Of a stretch of DNA of 9,254 nucleotides, positions 1-5,176 are shown one piece after another. Made by a program: the position numbers and the translations under genes. This DNA is from Balneolales bacterium (GTDB taxonomy: Bacteria > Bacteroidota > Rhodothermia > Balneolales > Natronogracilivirgulaceae): contig SLQC01000402.1 in assembly GCA_007131625.1 (NCBI GenBank), positions 1 through 9,254 of the forward strand, read 5' to 3'. How positions within the stretch are numbered: the stretch's first letter is position 1; each line of letters starts with the position of its first letter. The notes under the pieces are model-generated. The model made no database searches. It was not told the origin of the DNA and saw only the letters and a program-made list of their open reading frames with translations.

Positions 1-105
1 ATACCAGACAATGCCACGAGCCCACCGGGGGACTTTAAATTCACCAGTTACTTTTGACATACATAACTTTCGGATTGATTTCTCATTAAACAGGATACGG
101 AACAT
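1..105 (-). CDS. Possible 5' end of an unrecognised gene, cut by the window edge
   Basis: The minus strand is open from an ATG at 105-103 to the window edge (35 codons), with a second in-frame ATG at 60-58 that would start MSKVTGEFKVPRWARGIVWY. The second start gives a more natural-looking N-terminus: charged, then a W/I/V-rich run that could lead into a membrane helix. Neither start has a clear ribosome binding site, which is common in Bacteroidota-type genomes. The product cannot be named from so few residues, and a chance open frame of this length is possible. If real, the gene is divergent from the VOC gene at 299. Confidence 0.3.
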   Translation of the reverse strand, partial: MFRILFNEKSIRKLCMSKVTGEFKVPRWARGIVWY

Positions 106-191
106 ACCGCAATAAAATTTCTGACCGTTGCACAAAACATAATAAAATGGTCAAATCCTGTCTGCGATATCAGTATCAAAATACGATAGAA

Positions 192-219
192 TTGACTGAA
201 AAGGTGTTTATCTTAACAT
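192..219 (+). promoter_or_regulatory. Weak promoter candidate for the VOC gene
   Basis: The AT-rich stretch 106-298 holds no gene I can support. Within it, TTGACT (192-197) is followed after 16 bases by TAACAT (214-219), a sigma70-like arrangement about 80 bases before the VOC start. The match is modest, and such pairs arise by chance in AT-rich DNA. A Bacteroidota-type alternative, with TACCTTG at 231-237 as the -7 element, is equally weak. Confidence 0.2.
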
Positions 220-298
220 CGATATTTTATTACCTTGTCATCGGGAAGGATCATATGAAGAATATGTAACCAACATTTAAATCCAAATTTTAAAACAA

Positions 299-682
299 AT
301 GAAAATAGAACATATCGCCTACAACGTATCGGATCCTGTTGCAATCGCTGACTGGTACTGCAAAAATCTCGGATTCACGGTTGTTAAGCACATACCTGGA
401 CCCCATGAAGTACATTTCCTGGCCGATGAAGACAAATCGATGATTATTGAAATGTATCATAATCCTCCGGAACAGGTTCCTGATTATGCATCTATGGACC
501 CGCTTATTTTACACGTGGCTTTTTACTCGGAAAACCCGGATGCGGACTGTAAGAAACTGGAAGAAGCCGGTGCTACATTGGTCGGCCATACCCATCTTGA
601 TGATGGTTCACACCTGGCTATGTTGCGTGACCCGTGGGGATTTTCAATTCAGCTTTGCAAGAGGGGAACTCCGCTGGTTTAA
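299..682 (+). CDS. VOC-family (glyoxalase/bleomycin-resistance fold) protein
   Basis: A 127-residue single-domain protein of the vicinal oxygen chelate superfamily, the usual length for one two-module VOC chain. It opens with the typical IEHIAYNVSDP strand and a helix ending in a YCKNLGF motif. The candidate metal ligands are His5, Glu51 (MIIEMY) and His72 (LHVAF). The C-terminal strand reads DPWGFSIQLCKR, so the position that is usually Glu is Gln118. This is consistent with a metal-dependent lyase, isomerase, epimerase or dioxygenase, but the substrate cannot be told from sequence. There is no signal peptide, so it should be cytoplasmic. The ATG is preceded by an A-rich run (TTTTAAAACAA) rather than a Shine-Dalgarno sequence. 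The gene stands alone, converging on the glycosylase gene across a 166-base gap with no convincing terminator. Confidence 0.9.
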   Translation: MKIEHIAYNVSDPVAIADWYCKNLGFTVVKHIPGPHEVHFLADEDKSMIIEMYHNPPEQVPDYASMDPLILHVAFYSENPDADCKKLEEAGATLVGHTHLDDGSHLAMLRDPWGFSIQLCKRGTPLV

Positions 683-848
683 AATCATACTCAAGGGAAT
701 TCCAACAATGGACCGATCGGACGGTAATTAATGTTAATCGAGCACATTTCCAGAATACCTGCAAATGACGGCTGACATTATGACTGATCGCTTGTTTGAC
801 ACTGCTGAATACCCGCACCAGTAAAATTTATATCATGCAGGCGGATAT

Positions 849-1796
849 TTATATCCCTTTCCGCTTCTCCGATAAAATCCAGCTCACGTACAAAAACTCG
901 ATCGCGGCGGCCTCGTATCCGTCCCACCGGCGGATAAACTCTTGAAATGTCGCCTCATCACAGTTATCCGGGTCCCCACCGTATGACATAATGATCCATC
1001 GCCGGATAGCCTTTTCCCGGCCACGCTCGATGTGGCTCGGGAAATATCCGTCCGTGCGATTCCGAAAAAGGAGGAGATCCTGAGCAGTCGTTGGACCAAT
1101 TCCCCGGATTCCGACAAGCCGTTTGTAAAGCCCCTGCGGTGACATCGCCTCAATTTCTCCTGAGTCCAGGTTGCCGGATACCAGTTCATGTGCCAGTCCT
1201 ACCACATACTCGCCTTTCCGGAGCGACAATCCATGTTTTTTCATCCCAACCGGATCGGCTGATATCAACTTTTCCGGACGCGGCCATGCGGGAATTACAC
1301 CGTCTCCGGACTCCAGGCGGGTTCCGTATGCCAATCTCACATTGTATACCATCCTCCGGGCGGTCGGTTTGTGTTTAATCTGTGTCTGGATGATGCGATT
1401 CAATGCATCTTCAAAAAACGAAGCCCGACTGATTCGCTTTAAACCGTAAAGTTCATGCAGCAGAGGAGAAAGCACCGGATCGTCTGCGGCCTGTTCATAC
1501 AGCCCGGACATATCCAGGCCGGCACCGAGAATCCGCCGGATAACCGCAGCCGCCTCGGCCTCTTCGGATAAAGTAAGAGAGTCGTGGGCGCGGACCGTAA
1601 ACACTGGTTGGTCTACTTCGCCATTAAAAAAAATAGTCACCAGAATATCCCTTCCGGTTAACGGGATTGGACGCTTGAAACCGTTTTCAAAAAAATCTTC
1701 AGGCTGATGCTCATGATCGAAATACGAACCGACATCCAGCGCCAGGTAAAAATCATGTGGCGGCAGCGATGGAATATTCCAGATATGTTGCGGCAT
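849..1796 (-). CDS. AlkA-like HhH-GPD DNA glycosylase with altered catalytic Asp position
   Basis: A 315-residue protein whose C-terminal two thirds follow the AlkA / 3-methyladenine DNA glycosylase II pattern, a base-excision repair enzyme that removes alkylated bases. Seen in order: FEDALNRIIQTQI (residues 128-140, the usual ILxQQxS helix), YG at 157-158, a WPRPEKLISADP segment (171-182), LSLRKGEYVVGLA (190-202) and a helix-hairpin-helix VGIRGIGPTTAQDLLL (228-243). The EndoIII/OGG1 lysine position in the hairpin is Thr, as expected for a monofunctional enzyme. After the hairpin, families carry FPxxD with the catalytic Asp; here it reads FPSHIE (252-257), so the residue is Ile, or Glu257 if one residue is inserted. 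The N-terminal 120 residues fit the AlkA N-terminal beta domain only loosely. An in-frame TAG nine bases upstream makes this ATG the first possible start, and the heptamer array directly abuts it. Activity may be lost or changed. Confidence 0.83.
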   Translation of the reverse strand: MPQHIWNIPSLPPHDFYLALDVGSYFDHEHQPEDFFENGFKRPIPLTGRDILVTIFFNGEVDQPVFTVRAHDSLTLSEEAEAAAVIRRILGAGLDMSGLYEQAADDPVLSPLLHELYGLKRISRASFFEDALNRIIQTQIKHKPTARRMVYNVRLAYGTRLESGDGVIPAWPRPEKLISADPVGMKKHGLSLRKGEYVVGLAHELVSGNLDSGEIEAMSPQGLYKRLVGIRGIGPTTAQDLLLFRNRTDGYFPSHIERGREKAIRRWIIMSYGGDPDNCDEATFQEFIRRWDGYEAAAIEFLYVSWILSEKRKGI

Positions 1797-1799
1797 GGC

Positions 1800-1896
1800 T
1801 GCTGGCTATTGGCTGTTTGCTGTTGGCTGTTGATTTTTGACTGTTTGGTTTTTGGTTTTTTAGCTGTTGGCTGTTGGTTTTTAGCTGTTGGCTGGG
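1800..1896. repeat. Degenerate GGCTGTT heptamer array
   Basis: About 97 bases built largely from seven-base units related to GGCTGTT (GGCTATT, GGCTGTT, TGCTGTT, GACTGTT, AGCTGTT), interrupted by T-rich variants such as TGGTTTT and GATTTTT. It fills the gap between the start codon of the glycosylase (1796) and the stop of the membrane protein (1914), both on the minus strand. It therefore forms the whole 5' leader of the glycosylase gene unless that gene is cotranscribed. The same unit recurs in inverted orientation at 9034-9051. The plus strand across it is open and would give a W/L/V/F-rich peptide, which I read as a by-product of the repeat. I see no palindromic repeat with spacers, so it is not a CRISPR array. 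Confidence 0.85.
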
Positions 1897-1913
1897 CAGT
1901 GGACAGTGGAAAA

Positions 1914-2273
1914 TCAGCCGAAGACGACTAGCAGAATCCGGAAAAGTAACAGCACATAAAATGCCGCCAGAACCGAGACAAAAAGATTTGGTTTGAACGT
2001 CAGATATCGGTAACGAATCATGAGCGGCAAGACCAGAAACTCCATCGAGATAATCAACCCCAGCATATAAAAAGCCATTGGGGTGAAAAAGTAGGAAAAA
2101 AACCAGAGGACCATTGAGGAGATGAGATTGATGAGACCGGCCCAGGTAGTGAAGACTTCTATAAACAACCGATCCAGCGGAACTCCAGACAATAACATTT
2201 GGAGCAATATATTCAGCACAAAAAGTAGTGCAAAGACCGTAACTGTCAACGAGGTTTTTGTTTTTTTTGCCAT
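1914..2273 (-). CDS. Small four-helix membrane protein, unknown function
   Basis: From the ATG at 2273 this encodes 119 residues beginning MAKKTKTSLT. Four hydrophobic segments are visible at about residues 7-30, 40-59, 62-86 and 98-118, with basic residues at the N-terminus and RYRY just after the third. It is therefore very likely an inner-membrane protein of the small DoxX/DUF-like size class, but I do not recognise a family. The frame stays open further upstream. A longer start at 2351 would add 26 residues containing a 7-residue repeat (RFSQNGN/RFSPHGS), and still further extension would overlap the divergent nuclease gene. I prefer 2273 because positive charges then directly precede the first helix. 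No Shine-Dalgarno sequence is evident at either start. The glycosylase gene lies downstream on the same strand, 117 bases away, across the heptamer array. Confidence 0.65.
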   Translation of the reverse strand: MAKKTKTSLTVTVFALLFVLNILLQMLLSGVPLDRLFIEVFTTWAGLINLISSMVLWFFSYFFTPMAFYMLGLIISMEFLVLPLMIRYRYLTFKPNLFVSVLAAFYVLLLFRILLVVFG

Positions 2274-2314
2274 CGAAATTCTTGAAATATTATTTAGGTA
2301 ACTGGAACCGTGCG

Positions 2315-2348
2315 GGCTGAACCGATTTCCGTTTTGGCTGAAGCGATT
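2315..2348. repeat. Pair of 13-base direct repeats spaced 21 bases
   Basis: GGCTGAACCGATT (2315-2327) and GGCTGAAGCGATT (2336-2348) match at 12 of 13 positions and lie 21 bases apart, two DNA turns, in the gap between the divergent membrane-protein and nuclease genes. They could be a tandem operator. Because 21 is a multiple of three, they could instead be a coding repeat in an N-terminal extension of the membrane protein. Confidence 0.5.
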
Positions 2349-2365
2349 CATGTGATAAATTACGT

Positions 2366-2397
2366 ATTGCCGGCATCGCTTAAGATACACACGTTTG
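2366..2397 (+). promoter_or_regulatory. Bacteroidota-type promoter candidate for the ATP-cone gene
   Basis: ATTG (2366-2369) is followed after 20 bases by CACGTTTG (2390-2397), resembling the TTTG and TAnnTTTG elements of Bacteroidota housekeeping promoters. Transcription would begin shortly before the ATG at 2428, which suits a short leader. The first two bases of the -7 element do not match the consensus, so this remains a candidate. Confidence 0.3.
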
Positions 2398-2427
2398 CGT
2401 AACAAAAAACAACCTTGATTTCCTATT

Positions 2428-3288
2428 ATGTCCCGATCCCAAATCCACATTACCAAAGCTTCCGGCCAGAAAGTCTCGTTTTCCGAGCAAAAGCTGCGCG
2501 CATCCCTCGAACGATCCGGTGCAACAGAATCACAAATCGACTCGGTGGTTGGTGAAGTCGACGATTTTCTGTACGACGGCATCAATACAAAAAAGATCTA
2601 CCGGAAGGCTTATGAGGTACTGCGCAAGCGGTCGAAGGGCAACGCGGCACGGTACAAGCTGAAGAAAGCAATCATGGAACTTGGGCCGTCCGGCTACCCT
2701 TTCGAAAAGTTCATCGGCGCAATTCTGGATCAGCAGGGGTTTCAGACGAGGGTCGGAGTCACGGTGCCGGGACGTTGCGTGCAGCATGAGATCGATGTGC
2801 TGGCAGACAAGAACGGCAAACTGGTGATGGTCGAATGCAAATTTCACAACCGTCCGGGAGTGAAATGCGATGTAAAAGTTCCGCTTTACATCCATTCACG
2901 GTTCCGGGATGTGACTATGGGCAGAACTGAAAATGCGGAAACACGGTATTCGGAATACGAAGGATGGATCGTAACCAATACCAGGTTTACCGATGATGCG
3001 ATCCGGTACGGGACGTGTTCCGGACTGGTTATGATTGGATGGGATTACCCGGCTAGTGGAAGTCTGAAAGAGCGCATAAGTTTGACGGGGTTGCATCCGG
3101 TGACGTGCCTGAGCACCTTGAATAATAAAGAGAAGAAATTGCTGCTGGGGCATGGGGTGGTGTTATGCCGGAATATCGAATATAACGTGAATTTGCTGCG
3201 TGGTGAAGGAGTACCGGAGGGACGAATAACGAAGGTCATTGATGAGTGCAACGAGCTGATGCATGAGCTGGAGGTACCGGAGAAGTAA
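2428..3288 (+). CDS. ATP-cone domain fused to a PD-(D/E)XK (Mrr-like) nuclease domain
   Basis: A 286-residue cytoplasmic protein. Residues 4-85 look like an ATP-cone domain, the nucleotide-binding regulatory module of ribonucleotide reductases and NrdR: ITKASGQKVSFSEQKLRASL, then a helix around GEVDDFLYDGINTKKIYRKAYEVL, and RYKLKKAIMELGPSGY. Residues 90-205 form a restriction-endonuclease-like fold: FEKFIGAILDQQGF (helix 92-105), HEIDVLAD with Asp123, then VMVECKFH with Glu136 and Lys138, the D-(12)-E-x-K signature. Asp, Glu and Lys are all present, so it is probably catalytic. The last 80 residues (LTGLHPVTCLST, then NNKEKKLLLGHGVVLC) may fold as a small helical tail. Similar fusions are, to my knowledge, found mainly in Bacteroidota-like genomes without a firm role. 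DNA repair, restriction or nucleotide-sensing defence are all possible. No methyltransferase or other restriction gene is adjacent. Confidence 0.88.
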   Translation: MSRSQIHITKASGQKVSFSEQKLRASLERSGATESQIDSVVGEVDDFLYDGINTKKIYRKAYEVLRKRSKGNAARYKLKKAIMELGPSGYPFEKFIGAILDQQGFQTRVGVTVPGRCVQHEIDVLADKNGKLVMVECKFHNRPGVKCDVKVPLYIHSRFRDVTMGRTENAETRYSEYEGWIVTNTRFTDDAIRYGTCSGLVMIGWDYPASGSLKERISLTGLHPVTCLSTLNNKEKKLLLGHGVVLCRNIEYNVNLLRGEGVPEGRITKVIDECNELMHELEVPEK

Positions 3289-3306
3289 CGGGGAGCCAGT
3301 CTGTTA

Positions 3307-3321
3307 CTTTGTAATACAAAG
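3307..3321. terminator. AT-rich perfect inverted repeat after the nuclease gene
   Basis: CTTTGTA-A-TACAAAG is a perfect seven-base inverted repeat starting 18 bases after the stop codon at 3288. Its position suits a transcript end, but the stem is AT-rich and no T run follows. Termination is only one reading; a protein-binding palindrome is another. Confidence 0.3.
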
Positions 3322-3352
3322 ACGTTATCAACACTCTGCCATTACCCCTGAC

Positions 3353-3482
3353 TAGCCGGCCCTATAATTGATTGCAGGACGAAATGGCTGTAGCCGGCCC
3401 TTTATTGGTCCAAAAAAGGTTTAAAACCCTGCACTGCAGGGTGTGTTTACTTGCTTGCAGGACGAACCGGCTGTAGCCAGGC
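3353..3482. repeat. Imperfect duplication of the metallohydrolase gene's 3' end
   Basis: TTGCAGGACGAA followed by GGCTGTAGCC occurs at 3372-3395 and again at 3455-3478. The second copy is the end of the metallohydrolase gene (encoding LQPVRPASK on the minus strand). The first copy lies beyond its terminator and would read LQPFRPAINYRAG then stop in the same relative frame. TAGCCGGCCC also recurs at 3353-3362 and 3391-3400, 38 bases apart. The arrangement looks like local duplication or the last trace of a second, related gene. Confidence 0.6.
3412..3442 (-). terminator. Intrinsic terminator of the CehA/McbA-like gene
   Basis: Read on the minus strand, the stop codon at 3449-3447 is followed within a few bases by the hairpin ACCCTGC-AGT-GCAGGGT (3442-3426), a perfect seven-pair GC-rich stem with a three-base loop. 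Directly after it come TTTT and, a little later, a run of six T (3417-3412). Stem, loop and T tract are all in the right order for rho-independent termination. Confidence 0.65.
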
Positions 3483-4958
3483 TTTCTCACGCTCGCCCTC
3501 GGTCAGGTAGTTTTCTTTGGGTTTTGTGGAAATTACCTTGACGCGAACATACAGCTCATCACCTCTGAATTCGTAGGTCGCCTCATGACCACGAACTTCC
3601 TTAAACACCTTGCCGATATCATCACTGTACTGCCGGGTACGATCATTTAAGACTTCTCCATTGGTCGTCATAAAAGGTTCACTTGACGAATCATATCCCA
3701 TTCGGGTACCGATGAAACGAATGGTATAATCCACACCCTCCTCTGCTGCTACTTGAACTTTGTAATTATTTTCATCGGACTGTACCGATTCGATGGTTAC
3801 ACCCGTACTACTGTAAAAATCGCCGTTTCTCAATGCTTGTATGATAAATTGGGGAGTTAGAAAACGTGAATAAACCATAACCCAGCCACGTCCGGGCCTG
3901 GCAGTTTCTATCGTACTCGGATCATAGTGGTGTGCATCATCTGCTGCCAATCCGTAGAGAAGTCCCAGATCGAGCTCTCCTAACCGCCTGGTCAGTACAA
4001 TATCCCAGACTCTGTCCAGATCCTTGGGAGGAATATCATCGCCGAAGTCGATGACACTACGGTGACCGTTGTAGACCTCGAACAAGCGTAAATTTTCGAT
4101 CGGGGCCATGTCTTCGGCCGTCACAACCATATTGTTGTTGGGATGATTCAGATGCGGAATCATATCTTGTCCCGTCTTTTCGCTTTGCTTGACTACCGCA
4201 TCAATATTGAGTCGAATCGTCTCTTCCACAGTTGCTCCGGTCTGTGGCTTGATCAGATTACGGATGTTTGTGGCATTGACATGCACACCATGTCCACGTT
4301 CCGTGATTTCATTTGATTCAATCATTACAAACCTTCCGGGCTCTTCGAATAATGTGCGAATCTCGTCAAGTGATTTAAGTCGAACTTTCAGTTCCCCGTC
4401 AACCTCGCGGGTTTCGATCCATTCGTCTCCGAAAAGATTCCTGTACAGTTCATAACCCTCCATTCCACCTCCACGGTCAGCATATGAAAATGTTTTGGGA
4501 TTTATCCACTTTTGACCCTTAATGAGGTCCTTTGTGCGGGATGAAATGTCGAATCCTTCTCCATAGTAGGGCTCATCCGCCAAAACAACCCCGCTAGACA
4601 AAACATGATGTTCTGATAACGCCAGAAAATGATAGCCATGTTGGTAGTACCACTGCGTAACAACCTCGGGAAACTGGCCTCCATCACTCCACAACGTGTG
4701 AGTGTGTAAGTTACCTTTCCACCAGAAAAATCCGTCCTCGTCAGGTTCGGACGGTATATGCTTTCCTGCTCCGGAGTGTAACATGTCATCTGCCGGCATA
4801 TGTACATGCTTTTGACCGAACCATTGTCTGGTATTGGATTTCGAATGATCAAAATCGATTTCTTCAGACAGTATAAAAGCGGTTAGAAAAAATGTACATA
4901 ACACAATGAACAGCGATGCGGAGGATCTTAAACAGGAATCTTTACCAGATAATTTCAT
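3447..4958 (-). CDS. Exported CehA/McbA-like PHP-domain metallohydrolase
   Basis: A 503-residue protein with a basic N-terminus and a hydrophobic segment (about 14-30, ending before SEEID) that acts as a signal peptide or anchor, so it should work in the periplasm or outside the cell. It is not a clear lipoprotein: Cys21 lacks a small residue before it. The PHP-type metal motifs are all present: NLHTHTLWSDG (His85, His87, Asp92), LSEHH (Glu116-His118), MIESNEIT (211-219), GVHVNAT with His226, IPHLNHP (His269, His272) and LAADDAHHY (Asp340, Asp341, His343). This order matches CehA/McbA-type and other PHP metallohydrolases, which cleave phosphoester, carbamate or related bonds at a multi-metal centre; the substrate here is unknown. 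Residues 385-475 form a beta-rich tail ending in ELYVRVKVIS. The gene is divergent from the large LamG protein (218-base gap), which suggests a shared role in polysaccharide or conjugate breakdown. No Shine-Dalgarno sequence is seen at the ATG. Confidence 0.85.
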   Translation of the reverse strand: MKLSGKDSCLRSSASLFIVLCTFFLTAFILSEEIDFDHSKSNTRQWFGQKHVHMPADDMLHSGAGKHIPSEPDEDGFFWWKGNLHTHTLWSDGGQFPEVVTQWYYQHGYHFLALSEHHVLSSGVVLADEPYYGEGFDISSRTKDLIKGQKWINPKTFSYADRGGGMEGYELYRNLFGDEWIETREVDGELKVRLKSLDEIRTLFEEPGRFVMIESNEITERGHGVHVNATNIRNLIKPQTGATVEETIRLNIDAVVKQSEKTGQDMIPHLNHPNNNMVVTAEDMAPIENLRLFEVYNGHRSVIDFGDDIPPKDLDRVWDIVLTRRLGELDLGLLYGLAADDAHHYDPSTIETARPGRGWVMVYSRFLTPQFIIQALRNGDFYSSTGVTIESVQSDENNYKVQVAAEEGVDYTIRFIGTRMGYDSSSEPFMTTNGEVLNDRTRQYSDDIGKVFKEVRGHEATYEFRGDELYVRVKVISTKPKENYLTEGEREKAWLQPVRPASK

Positions 4959-4972
4959 ATCGAGTTGTCAAG

Positions 4973-5024
4973 TTCAGATCGGTTGAAGACATTTATACTG
5001 AGTTTAGCATCCATTAGATCTGAA
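4973..5024. promoter_or_regulatory. Separated inverted repeat in the divergent promoter region
   Basis: The 218-base AT-rich gap 4959-5176 separates the metallohydrolase and LamG genes. It contains TTCAGATC (4973-4980) and its exact reverse complement GATCTGAA (5017-5024), 36 bases apart. The location just upstream of the metallohydrolase start would suit a looping or two-site operator controlling one or both genes. An eight-base match in AT-rich DNA can also occur by chance. Confidence 0.3.
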
Positions 5025-5081
5025 TGATCATAATCAGGTCAGTGAATATTATGGAATAGTATTTCGTCATAAAGAATTTAC

Positions 5082-5110
5082 TTGATATAAATATATAAAT
5101 TGGTAATTTC
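5082..5110 (+). promoter_or_regulatory. Promoter candidate for the LamG/toroid gene
   Basis: TTGATA (5082-5087) is followed after 16 bases by TAATTT (5104-5109). The same bases also fit the Bacteroidota layout, TTG then TAATTTC about 19 bases later. It would place the transcript start roughly 55-60 bases before the ATG at 5177. The region is strongly AT-rich, which raises the chance of a false match. Confidence 0.3.
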
Positions 5111-5176
5111 TCATGTATAAAATGGGTCATAGTGTGTGGTAAGAAACTATTAACTAATATATATGAAATAAATAAG

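Noticed and set aside
843..856. GGATATTTATATCC hairpin as a terminator for the glycosylase gene
   Set aside because: It includes the stop codon itself, is mostly A/T and lacks a following T run on either strand.
1800..1896. CRISPR array or mobile-element end
   Set aside because: The units are seven-base and contiguous with no spacers of constant length, and there are no terminal inverted repeats, target duplications or cas/transposase genes nearby.
1707..1931. A 74-codon plus-strand frame rich in Trp, Leu, Val and Phe resembling a membrane peptide
   Set aside because: Most of it is a translation of the GGCTGTT repeat, and its start lies antisense to the glycosylase gene.
2274..2585. Upstream extension of the membrane protein frame on the minus strand
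   Set aside because: It runs into the divergent ATP-cone gene, whose domain signature on the plus strand is clear; the extension is hydrophilic with no family signal. Only the short version from 2351 stays possible.
5132..5176. GTG start that would lengthen the LamG protein by 15 residues
   Set aside because: It would place a hydrophilic stretch ahead of a textbook signal peptide; the ATG at 5177 starts exactly at the MNKK n-region.
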